Positions 1-7,557 of a DNA stretch of 64,000 bases are shown in pieces. The notes under the pieces are model-generated. The model was not told where the DNA came from, ran no database searches, and worked only from the letters and a program-made list of their open reading frames with translations. Source of the DNA: JAKPUX01 sp035353815 (GTDB lineage Bacteria > Zhuqueibacterota > Zhuqueibacteria > Residuimicrobiales > Residuimicrobiaceae). The stretch is taken from assembly GCA_035353815.1 (NCBI GenBank), contig DAOQAG010000016.1:1-64000 (forward strand), read 5' to 3'. Within the stretch, counting starts at the first letter, position 1. Each line of letters opens with the position of its first letter. The position numbers were made by a program, and so were the translations under genes.

Positions 1-25
1 GCGAGGCGGGGCGGGCCACCCACGC

Positions 26-2116
26 TCACCGCACTACCGGGAACTCGCTGACCCGCAGCGTCGTGCAGCCGTAAGGGATCAGAGTGATCTCCTCGGCCGG
101 GACCTGCTGCAGATGCAGCTGCGGACTCCACGGCAGCGGTCCCGCCATCTCGCCGTAGAGCTGCCACTCGGGAATGCGCTTGCCCCGCGTACGCAACTCA
201 AGCGGGGCATTCTCCAGCGACCAGGGCCGCAGGCGATCTCCCTTGCGCTCGATAACCACAAAGCCCGCGCCGGGATCGCGCACCGCCGCCTCCAGCAATC
301 CCCAGTTCCAGGGGTCGCGCGGAGCGACCTCCCAATACTCCCCCCACTTGTCCGCATTGCGGACCTGCTTCCAGATCTCGCCGATGCGCAGGCCATAGAC
401 CAGCGGGCCGCGCTCGACCCCCGCTGCGCCATCCGCCCAGCGGCTGATCCGCACCGCCATCGGCAGGCGCAGCTCCACCTCATCTCCGTGCCGCCAGGTG
501 CGTTCGAGGCGGAGGATCGTGCCCGGCTGCGGCGACGCTTCCGCCTTGCCGTTGATGCGCACCTGCGCTGAATCACACCAGCCCGGAATACGCAAGGCCA
601 AAGGAAAGGCGGCGGGCCGATCCAGGGCCATGCGGAAACGGATGAGATCGCCGAAGGGGTACTTCGTCTCCTCGGTGATCACAGCCTTCTCCCCCGCCGC
701 CACCCGGAGCTCGACACGGCTGGGTCCATAGACCAATGCAGCCGCACCGCCGTCGGCAGTGGCGTACCAGAGATTCTGAACCAGTTTGGGCCATCCCTGA
801 TGGAGATTGCAGGTGCAGCAGGGATAGCCGGTCAACAAACCGAAGCAGAGGTCGGTGCCGCCGTGGTTGGCATCCTCATAGAAATTGTGGCGGGCGCGGG
901 TGGCCATCACCTGGTTGGCGCACTGAAAATACTGGCGGGCACTGAAATCGTCGTTCACCTGTGTCGGCAGGGCATTATAGGCCAGACGCTCGAGGTGATC
1001 GGCGAAAGTGACATCGGCGGTGATGGGCAGCATGCTCTCGAGGGAGTACATCATCTCGACGATCGCGCAAAGCTCGATGCCCTGGGTCGGGGCATTACCG
1101 TGCATCGGCTCGTCGGCGCCGTACATCCCTTGCACCTGGCCATGAAAGGTGCGGATATCCGCAAAGGCCAGGCGCACCGCCTCGAGATAGTTGGGCTCGG
1201 GATGCTGCTGGTAATAGATCACCGGCTGTTTGATGCCCTGGGCGAGGTTGACGCAGTGAAATCCGCGCAGGCTGCGCAAGGAGAGGGCATCGATCTCCGC
1301 CGCTTTCCAGGGATAGCGGATCTCACCATAAATCCAGGGTTCTCCGTCGGGGAATGCGGCATAGACATCGGCGGGATGATCGTTGAGGAAGATGCGGGTC
1401 CAGGGAAAGGTCTGCTGCGCGAGCAGATCGGCGAGTTGGAGAAGAAAGGCGGCACCGGTGCGGTTATAGAGCCAGTAGACCGCCTGGAGGTTGTCCCCGC
1501 CGCGACGGTTGGCCCAGATGGTCCAGTGATCAAGCGGAGTGCCGGGCAGCGCAGCCAGCTGGAAGCGGAAGTAGCGGTCCATCAGCGTGAGGACGCGGTT
1601 GTCTCCGGTGGCATCATAATATTGCATGAGCACCTTGAGCATCACCATTTTCGGCCACCAGTCCTCGCGGTCGCCCTTTTGCAGTCCCGGCTCGGGAGTG
1701 AACTCGGCGAGGGGGAGCGGGCCAAAGTAGCCGTCGGGCCGTTGATGATTCAGCGACCATTCGATCCAGGGCCGGGCCTTGGCGAGGAGAGTGGAATCGT
1801 GGAGGATCAGGGCCAGAGGCAGCAGGCCATCGATCCAGTAGGGGCCGCGCTCCCAGCCGTCGCCATCGCCGCCAAGCCAGCCGTTGCGCGGCCCGACCAC
1901 GCGGCTGTAGAGTGAGTCGAGATGGCCGGTCATGCCGTCACGCATCAGCTTGAGCTGCTCGAGCATCCAGCCCTCGGGCTGGATGGCGCCGAGGGGCAAC
2001 TCCAGGTAGGGCTTGGCCTGGAGCGGCGGGCGGTTGGCGGGATAGAGGGACTGCCGGGCTGCCGCCGGACCGGCCAGGGAGAGGGCCAGCGTGAACAGGA
2101 TGATGAAACGGTGCAT
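26..2116 (-). CDS. Secreted GH127-type beta-L-arabinofuranosidase
   Basis: Predicted 696-residue exported glycoside hydrolase of the DUF1680 / GH127-GH146 group, which releases beta-L-arabinofuranose from plant or glycoprotein side chains. A signal peptide (MHRF, a hydrophobic core, then GPAAARQ) opens the protein. Around residues 346-350 is a Glu-Leu-Cys and near 433 a Cys-Cys pair followed by TCN. In characterised GH127 these cysteines and the glutamate bind zinc, and one Cys of the pair is the nucleophile. The start at 2116 follows a strong AAGAGGAGGAGCAC ribosome site; the open frame runs 63 codons further upstream, but that part is not protein-like. The family is well supported; the exact substrate is inferred. 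Confidence 0.85.
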   Translation of the reverse strand: MHRFIILFTLALSLAGPAAARQSLYPANRPPLQAKPYLELPLGAIQPEGWMLEQLKLMRDGMTGHLDSLYSRVVGPRNGWLGGDGDGWERGPYWIDGLLPLALILHDSTLLAKARPWIEWSLNHQRPDGYFGPLPLAEFTPEPGLQKGDREDWWPKMVMLKVLMQYYDATGDNRVLTLMDRYFRFQLAALPGTPLDHWTIWANRRGGDNLQAVYWLYNRTGAAFLLQLADLLAQQTFPWTRIFLNDHPADVYAAFPDGEPWIYGEIRYPWKAAEIDALSLRSLRGFHCVNLAQGIKQPVIYYQQHPEPNYLEAVRLAFADIRTFHGQVQGMYGADEPMHGNAPTQGIELCAIVEMMYSLESMLPITADVTFADHLERLAYNALPTQVNDDFSARQYFQCANQVMATRARHNFYEDANHGGTDLCFGLLTGYPCCTCNLHQGWPKLVQNLWYATADGGAAALVYGPSRVELRVAAGEKAVITEETKYPFGDLIRFRMALDRPAAFPLALRIPGWCDSAQVRINGKAEASPQPGTILRLERTWRHGDEVELRLPMAVRISRWADGAAGVERGPLVYGLRIGEIWKQVRNADKWGEYWEVAPRDPWNWGLLEAAVRDPGAGFVVIERKGDRLRPWSLENAPLELRTRGKRIPEWQLYGEMAGPLPWSPQLHLQQVPAEEITLIPYGCTTLRVSEFPVVR

Positions 2117-2141
2117 GTGCTCCTCCTCTTTGTGCCGCAGC

Positions 2142-4985
2142 CTAGGCCGGCCGCGGCGAGGTGACGCGGTCGACCAGATAGAGGATCGACTTGAAGGGGA
2201 TGCCGCTGTGGGTGGAGAGGCCGATTTCGCACGTCCGGCTGGTCGAAAAACCCTCCCGGCAATCCGCCGGCACCTGACTGCGCAGGTGCCGCAGGCCATG
2301 CGCATTCAGCTCGGGAAAAGTAAAGCCCCGGTCGCCGGCAAAGCCGCAGCAGTTGCACTCGGAAGCGGTAACCCGGGCAGCGCACATCCCCGCCAGCTGC
2401 AGCAGCGGCGCTTCGAGTCCCATTTTCTTGGCGCTGCAGACGGCATGGACCATCACCGTCTCCGGCAGGGGATGGAAGAGCAGGCGTGGCGCCAGGTATT
2501 CGAGGGTGAAGGCGATGGGTTCATACAAACGCAGCCGCGCATCGAGCGTCTCGCGCATCCGGTAGAGGCAGGGGCTCATGTCCGCCAGTACGGGATAGCG
2601 GCCCTCGGCGCTGGCGCGCCAGAGGGCATCATTCAACTCTGCGGCCTTGGCATCTCCGGCCTCCTTGAAGCCCTTGCTGGCGAAGGCCATGCCGCAGCAG
2701 AGATCGTCGAGGTGCTCGGGATAGATCACCGCAAATCCCGCCTTGTGCAGCAAAGCCAGGGTCAACTGCGGGAGGTCCTCCCTTTCGCCGTCGCCCCGGG
2801 CCGGTCCCATGACGCGGGTGATGCAGGAGGGAAAGTAGACGACCCTGGGCTGCTCCCCTGCGCGGTCGGCCGCCAGCCGCGGCGCGGTTTTACCCGGGCT
2901 ATGGCTCCGGGCCGGCATCGCCGGCGTCCACAGCGGAATATGGCCGCCCGAGAGCCAGCGCAGTCCGCGCGCCAGCCCCCCGAGCAGCGGTGTGCCCAGG
3001 AGGTGGTGCGCCAGATCGACCGCTCCCAGTCCCATCCGGGCCGACGCGGTGACCGCAGCCATGTGCGCGGCAAGTCCGGCCGCAAGCCGCCGCGCCCGGG
3101 GCGAAGCCTGCTGGTGGCGCAACTCTTTGGTCAGTTTGCCGGTGTCGATCTCCACCGGACAGGCGAGGGCGCAAAGACCGTCGGTGGCGCAGGTGGCGTC
3201 GCCATGGTAGGCGAATCCGTCGCGCAGCTGCGCCAGCCGGTGCTGCTCCGCACCCGAGGCCGTGAGCCGGGCGATCTCCCGGTAGACGACGATCCGCTGC
3301 CGTGCCGATAGGGTAAGCTGATGGGAGACGCAGTGAGGCTCGCAGAATCCGCACTCGATGCACTTGTCCACCAGCTCGTGCGCGGCGGGCAGCGGCTTGA
3401 GATGGCGGAGGTGCGCCTCGGGATCCTCGTTGAGGATGACGCCGGGATTGAGGATCCCGGCAGGATCGAAGAGATCCTTGATTTCGCGCATGATCCCCAG
3501 CGCCTCTTCACCCCACTCGAGCCCTACATAGGGCGCCATATTGCGGCCGGTACCGTGCTCGGCCTTGAGCGCGCCATCGAAGCGCTCGACCACCAGGTGG
3601 CAGACCTCGTCCATAAAGCGCTGGTACCGCGCCACCTCGTCGGCCAGATTGAAATTCTGTTTGAAAACAAAATGGAGATTGCCCGCCAGGGCATGGCCAA
3701 AGATGATGGTATCGGCATAGCCGTGTTTTGCGAAGAGGCGCTGCAGTTCGAGGGTGGCTTCTGCCAGACGCGCGACCGGGAAGGCGACGTCTTCGATAAT
3801 GACGGTCGTACCGATCGGGCGCATGGCGCCGACGGCCGGGAAGAGTCCCTTGCGGATATTCCAGAGCCGGCCGTATTCGGCCGGATCGAGGGTAAAGGAG
3901 ATCGGCCGGAGGACGGGCACCTCCGCCAGCATGGTCCGGATCGTGGCGATTTGGGTTTGCAGGGCATCGGGTGCAGCGGCGCGGGTCTCGACGAGCAGAG
4001 CGGCGGCATCGGCAGGCAGGTCAGCGAGAAAATCAGGCATGCCCTGCTTGTCCTCGACCGAACGCAGGGCGGCGCGGTCCATGATCTCCACGGCGGCGAC
4101 GGGGGCGGTCTCCAGGATCGAGACGGCGCGGCAGGCGCTGGCGATATCCGGAAAGAGGATCAGGCTCGAGGCCTTGTCGCGGTACTCCGGCACGGTCTCA
4201 TAGCCGATTTCGGCGAGAAAGCCCAGGGTGCCCTCCGAACCGATCATCAGGTGCTGCAGGATCGCTACCGGGTCGGCGAAATCGAGCAGGGCATTGAGGC
4301 CGTAACCGCAGGTATTCTTCATGCGGAATTTGCTGCGCACGCGGTTGGCCAGCTCCGGCCGGGCGAGGAGCTTGCCGCGCAGGTCGAGCAGCTGCCCGAG
4401 CCGTCCGGCCTGATCGCGGCGGAAATGCTCGACAGCATCACGGTCGAGCCCGTCAAAGCAGGTCCCGTCGGCCAGGATCAGGCGCAGCCCGGCGAGGGTG
4501 CGATAACTGTTCTGGGCAGTGCCGCAGCACATCCCGCTGGCGTTGTTGGCGGCGATGCCGCCGATCATCGCCGCGTCGATCGAGGCGGGATCGGGTCCGA
4601 TCTTGCGGCCGAGAGGCAGCAGAACGCGGTTGGCGTGACAGCCGAGCACCCCCGGCTGGAGGCGGATGCGGCGTCCCTCCTCTTCGATGTGCATCCCCTT
4701 CCAGCCCTGATCGATCAGGACCAGCACGGAATCCGATATGGCCTGCCCGGAGAGGCTGGTGCCCGCGGCGCGGAAGGTGACCGGCAGGTGCAGCGCGGAG
4801 CACTCGCGCAGAATGCGGGTGATCTCCCCCTCGTCGTTGGCGCGGATGACCAGCCGGGGCAGCATGCGGTAAAAACTGGCGTCCGTGCCCAGGGCGAGGG
4901 TGTTCAGATCATCATGGAGGAGACGGTTAGTGGGGAAAGCGGGGCGAAGGCGATCGTAGAGCAGTTGATAGTTTCCGGAGAGCAT
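2142..4985 (-). CDS. FAD/Fe-S oxidoreductase, D-lactate dehydrogenase type
   Basis: A 947-residue fusion of a PCMH-type FAD-binding domain (about residues 35-270, with GTSLSGQ and IGGIAANNASG), an FAD-linked oxidase C-terminal domain (270-510), a ferredoxin-like segment and a cysteine-rich CCG domain pair. Cysteine clusters are CIECGFCEPHC near 541 and CATDGLCALACP near 597. The CCG motifs are DLCCG near 760 and CNCCG near 877. The family oxidises D-lactate or a similar 2-hydroxyacid at the membrane face and passes electrons to quinone or another acceptor. The GH127 gene follows 25 bp downstream on the same strand. The substrate could equally be glycolate or D-2-hydroxyglutarate. Confidence 0.85.
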   Translation of the reverse strand: MLSGNYQLLYDRLRPAFPTNRLLHDDLNTLALGTDASFYRMLPRLVIRANDEGEITRILRECSALHLPVTFRAAGTSLSGQAISDSVLVLIDQGWKGMHIEEEGRRIRLQPGVLGCHANRVLLPLGRKIGPDPASIDAAMIGGIAANNASGMCCGTAQNSYRTLAGLRLILADGTCFDGLDRDAVEHFRRDQAGRLGQLLDLRGKLLARPELANRVRSKFRMKNTCGYGLNALLDFADPVAILQHLMIGSEGTLGFLAEIGYETVPEYRDKASSLILFPDIASACRAVSILETAPVAAVEIMDRAALRSVEDKQGMPDFLADLPADAAALLVETRAAAPDALQTQIATIRTMLAEVPVLRPISFTLDPAEYGRLWNIRKGLFPAVGAMRPIGTTVIIEDVAFPVARLAEATLELQRLFAKHGYADTIIFGHALAGNLHFVFKQNFNLADEVARYQRFMDEVCHLVVERFDGALKAEHGTGRNMAPYVGLEWGEEALGIMREIKDLFDPAGILNPGVILNEDPEAHLRHLKPLPAAHELVDKCIECGFCEPHCVSHQLTLSARQRIVVYREIARLTASGAEQHRLAQLRDGFAYHGDATCATDGLCALACPVEIDTGKLTKELRHQQASPRARRLAAGLAAHMAAVTASARMGLGAVDLAHHLLGTPLLGGLARGLRWLSGGHIPLWTPAMPARSHSPGKTAPRLAADRAGEQPRVVYFPSCITRVMGPARGDGEREDLPQLTLALLHKAGFAVIYPEHLDDLCCGMAFASKGFKEAGDAKAAELNDALWRASAEGRYPVLADMSPCLYRMRETLDARLRLYEPIAFTLEYLAPRLLFHPLPETVMVHAVCSAKKMGLEAPLLQLAGMCAARVTASECNCCGFAGDRGFTFPELNAHGLRHLRSQVPADCREGFSTSRTCEIGLSTHSGIPFKSILYLVDRVTSPRPA

Positions 4986-5039
4986 GGGCAGCCTCGATGC
5001 AAGAGAGAGAAGTGGATCCTTCGTTCAGGCCTGGGCCGG

Positions 5040-5200
5040 GGATGCCGGAGCGCTGCCGCCGCGGAGGGCAAGTCCGCCGCGATGCAGAAACCGCCACCGG
5101 CGGACTTGCGGCGCGCCAGCACTGCTATTACGGCCCGAGGCGAGCCCGCTGCGACGCGGAAACCGCCGCCGGCAGACTTGCGGCGCGCCCTGGCACCAAC
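5040..5200. repeat. 72-bp imperfect direct repeat with an internal hairpin
   Basis: The non-coding stretch between the flavoprotein and the MaoC-like gene holds two imperfect copies of a GC-rich unit with a period of 72 bp (GAAACCGCC at 5087 and again at 5159). In the first copy, 5068-5079 and 5098-5109 are perfect reverse complements (12 bp, loop 18). The second copy keeps only part of that pairing. No gene is visible in this 238-bp gap. Confidence 0.6.
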
Positions 5201-5223
5201 ACAACTGCGCGGGGGGAGCAGGT

Positions 5224-5616
5224 TCAGATCGACTCAAAGGCCCTAATTTTGGTCATGCCCTGGTAATGGAGGGTTGCGCCGATATAGACGCGGGATCGCA
5301 GGGTCACGAGCTGATTGCGCAGGTTGGCGAGCACGTGCAGCTCGACGCTGATGGTACTGCCAGGATAGACCGGTTTGAAGAACTCGAGATTGTGCACCCT
5401 CAGGATGGCCGAATCTCCGAAGGCGCGGACAATCGATTTGACGATAATGGCGGAGATCAGTGCGCCCTGAACCGGGGTGCGTTCAAAGCCGACCTTGCAG
5501 GCATAGTCATCATCATAGTGCAGCAGGGTCCAGTCGTCGAAGGTCGCGCCAAAATCATGCATGATCTCGCGGCCGACTGTATACTCGTGACGCACACTCT
5601 CGCCTGCTTGCAGCAT
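5224..5616 (-). CDS. MaoC-like hot-dog fold protein
   Basis: A 130-residue protein resembling MaoC-type (R)-hydratases and related hot-dog fold thioester enzymes. The stretch FDDWTLLHYDDDYA, followed by PVQGALISAIIVKSI, matches the family pattern of an Asp/His active helix followed by a Gly-rich helix. The canonical D-x-x-x-x-H spacing is only partly kept, because the His follows LL rather than NP, so catalysis is uncertain. The start at 5616 (MLQAGESV) is preceded by AGAAGAGGAT and a well-formed promoter further upstream. The longer open frame to 5982 runs through promoter DNA and reads as non-protein. It stands alone, divergent from the nitroreductase. Role in acyl-CoA metabolism is inferred from fold only. 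Confidence 0.65.
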   Translation of the reverse strand: MLQAGESVRHEYTVGREIMHDFGATFDDWTLLHYDDDYACKVGFERTPVQGALISAIIVKSIVRAFGDSAILRVHNLEFFKPVYPGSTISVELHVLANLRNQLVTLRSRVYIGATLHYQGMTKIRAFESI

Positions 5617-5679
5617 ATCCTCTTCTCGCGTCGCTTGAACATCAAAATCGCAGTTCCTGCTGTCCGGCCTGCACGCTAT

Positions 5680-5708
5680 AATATAGGGGGGCGGCCGGCA
5701 AGATTCAA
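5680..5708 (-). promoter_or_regulatory. Candidate sigma-70-type promoter for the MaoC-like gene
   Basis: On the minus strand TTGAAT (5703-5708) is followed by a 17-bp spacer and TATATT (5680-5685). This is about 64 bp upstream of the chosen start at 5616. The plus strand also carries TTCCTG, 17 bp, TATAAT over 5654-5682, which could drive the divergent nitroreductase gene from overlapping DNA. Confidence 0.4.
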
Positions 5709-5809
5709 GTGAAAAATCGGCGCACCGCCACTTTCCGGAGCATCGCCGCGGAGCGGGAATTTTCCGGCCTCCTCCGGCATTATACAGGTGACCAACTCGA
5801 GGAGGTTTC

Positions 5810-6427
5810 ATGGAACTTGTGCAGGCGATAGAGAGACGCCGGACCGTCCGTAAATTTACGAATGCTCCCGTCTCCCCGGAGCTCTTGCGGGAACTGGCGC
5901 GGCGCGCCGGACTCGCTCCGAGCATCAACAACTCCCAGCCCTGGAAATTCATTGCCGTCACCAATCCCGAACTTATCCGCAAGCTCGCCGCGGCGGTGCA
6001 TCAGCGGGTCTCGGTTCTCTTCGCCGATGCTGCCAAAACGAATGTGCTCAAAACCGTGGAGCATTTCTCCACGCTCTTTGAAGAGGCGCCGGCCGTGCTC
6101 TTTGTGGCGATGCAACCTTACCATGCGCTTGCCGACGGTCTGCAGAGCAAGGCGGCCGGACATGAGGCGGTCAATGCCCTGCGCCGTCACCCCGACCTAC
6201 AGAGTGTCGGTGCAGCCGTCGAGAACATCCTCCTTTCGGCGGTGGAACTCGGCCTTGGCGCCTGCTGGCTCTCCGGCATGATGGTCGCCCGCGAGGAGTT
6301 GGAGGGTCTGCTCGCGCTGCAAGCGCCATGGGAACTGGTCACCGCTGTGGCCGTGGGCGAGCCCGAGTCGGTGCCCGCGCCCAGGCCGCAAACGTCGGTG
6401 GAGGATATCTTTACCCTGATCGGCTGA
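5810..6427 (+). CDS. Nitroreductase-family flavoprotein
   Basis: A 205-residue FMN-dependent oxidoreductase of the nitroreductase superfamily. The N-terminus IERRRTVRKFTNAPV and the following SINNSQPWKF are the typical FMN-phosphate binding segments, and GLGACWLSGM near residue 145 matches the second FMN site. A GAGGAGG ribosome site lies 5 bp upstream of the ATG. Members reduce nitro groups, quinones or enones with NAD(P)H. The natural substrate cannot be read from the sequence. It lies 77 bp upstream of the glycyl-radical activase on the same strand, but a separate promoter lies between them. Confidence 0.85.
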   Translation: MELVQAIERRRTVRKFTNAPVSPELLRELARRAGLAPSINNSQPWKFIAVTNPELIRKLAAAVHQRVSVLFADAAKTNVLKTVEHFSTLFEEAPAVLFVAMQPYHALADGLQSKAAGHEAVNALRRHPDLQSVGAAVENILLSAVELGLGACWLSGMMVAREELEGLLALQAPWELVTAVAVGEPESVPAPRPQTSVEDIFTLIG

Positions 6428-6447
6428 TCCGGCCCGGCAGAAACCCC

Positions 6448-6476
6448 TTGCATAATTCAAATGATCATAATATATT
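6448..6476 (+). promoter_or_regulatory. Candidate promoter for the glycyl radical enzyme genes
   Basis: TTGCAT (6448-6453), a 17-bp spacer and TATATT (6471-6476) stand in an AT-rich island just before the activase gene. The spacer contains the palindrome ATGATCAT, a possible regulator site. The start codon is 29 bp downstream of the -10 element. Confidence 0.5.
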
Positions 6477-6504
6477 AAAACCCTGTAATTATGCGAGAGG
6501 GAGC

Positions 6505-7425
6505 ATGGCGGAGACACAGCACATCCGGGGCCTGGTTTTTAACATCATGCGGTTCGCGGTGCACGACGGACCGGGGATCCGGACGACGGTATTCCTCAAA
6601 GGCTGCCCGCTCCGCTGCGCCTGGTGCCACAATCCCGAATCGATCGCGCCGGGGGTGGAACTCTCGTTGCGCAGCGATCTTTGCATGGCCTGCGGCGCTT
6701 GTATCGAGGCCTGCCCCCGGGAGGCGATCGCTGCGGCGCCGCAAGCCCCGGTCACCCGCCGGGAGGCGTGCATCGCCTGCGGCGCCTGCATCGAGGCGTG
6801 CCCAGCGGGGGCGCGCAGCCTGATGGGCCAGGCGATGGATGCGGATGAGGTGATCGCGACCGTGCTGGCCGACCGCGTTTTCTACGACCAGTCCGGCGGC
6901 GGGGTCACCTTTTCCGGCGGCGAGCCCTCCCACCAGCCCGCCTTTCTGCACGCCCTGCTGACCGCGAGCAAGGAGGCCGGACTGCACACAGTGGTCGACA
7001 CTTGCGGCCATGCCCCCTGGCCAGTCCTGGCGCGCATCGCACCCCTGACCGATCTTTTCCTTTTCGACCTCAAGATGTTCGATCCCGGGGAACATCGCCG
7101 CTGGACCGGTGTTTCCAACCGGCTGATTCTTGATAACCTGCTGCGCCTCGATGCGGCGGGCGCGGCGATCAGCCTCCGTCTGCCTGTCCTGCCCGGAATC
7201 AACGATGATCCCGGCGAGATCGAAAAACTGGCGGCCTGGATCGGAGGGCTGCAGCACGTCCGCCGCCTCCATCTCCTCCCCTTTCATCAGACCGGATCGG
7301 GAAAATATGGCCGGCTGGGCCGGACCCTGCCGCGGACGGAGCTGCGGCCTCCCGGTGAAGAGCACCTCGAGGCCCTGGCGCAGCGATTCAGGCGGGTCAT
7401 TGAGACCGTAATCATCGGCGGCTGA
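6505..7425 (+). CDS. Glycyl-radical enzyme activating protein (radical SAM)
   Basis: A 306-residue radical-SAM activase. The cluster motif GCPLRCAWC (CX3CX2C, about residues 34-41) follows the family signature VHDGPGIRTTVFLKG. Two ferredoxin motifs, CMACGACIEACP near 60 and CIACGACIEACP near 88, form the inserted dicluster domain typical of activases for X-family glycyl radical enzymes rather than of the short PFL activase. GGGVTFSGGEP is also conserved. It reductively cleaves S-adenosylmethionine to install the glycyl radical on its partner, encoded 132 bp downstream. The start at 6505 has GAGAGGGAGC just before it; an in-frame start at 6328 would overlap the nitroreductase gene. Confidence 0.92.
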   Translation: MAETQHIRGLVFNIMRFAVHDGPGIRTTVFLKGCPLRCAWCHNPESIAPGVELSLRSDLCMACGACIEACPREAIAAAPQAPVTRREACIACGACIEACPAGARSLMGQAMDADEVIATVLADRVFYDQSGGGVTFSGGEPSHQPAFLHALLTASKEAGLHTVVDTCGHAPWPVLARIAPLTDLFLFDLKMFDPGEHRRWTGVSNRLILDNLLRLDAAGAAISLRLPVLPGINDDPGEIEKLAAWIGGLQHVRRLHLLPFHQTGSGKYGRLGRTLPRTELRPPGEEHLEALAQRFRRVIETVIIGG

Positions 7426-7542
7426 AGCAAGGCCCCACCCTGCTGATTCTTCATTCATCGGCGGCTGAAGCAAGGCTCCACCCTGCTGATTCCTCATCCA
7501 TCGGCGGCTGAAGCAAGGCTCTACTCTGCTGATTTTTCACCT
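7414..7542 (+). repeat. 43-bp tandem repeat, three copies
   Basis: Three head-to-tail units begin with ATCGGCGGCTGAAGCAAGG at 7414, 7457 and 7500. The first unit contains the last codons and the TGA of the activase gene, so the repeat seems to have grown from the gene end by duplication. The units differ by a few substitutions, most of them in the third. The array fills nearly all of the 132-bp gap before the glycyl radical enzyme gene. Confidence 0.95.
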
Positions 7543-7557
7543 ACTGGAGGCTGAACC

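Noticed and set aside
3321..5246. Long open frames opposite the flavoprotein and the efflux genes (for example 16615-18750 plus)
   Set aside because: They lie antisense to genes with clear domains, start without ribosome sites and have Gly/Asp/Arg-heavy composition typical of shadows in GC-rich DNA.
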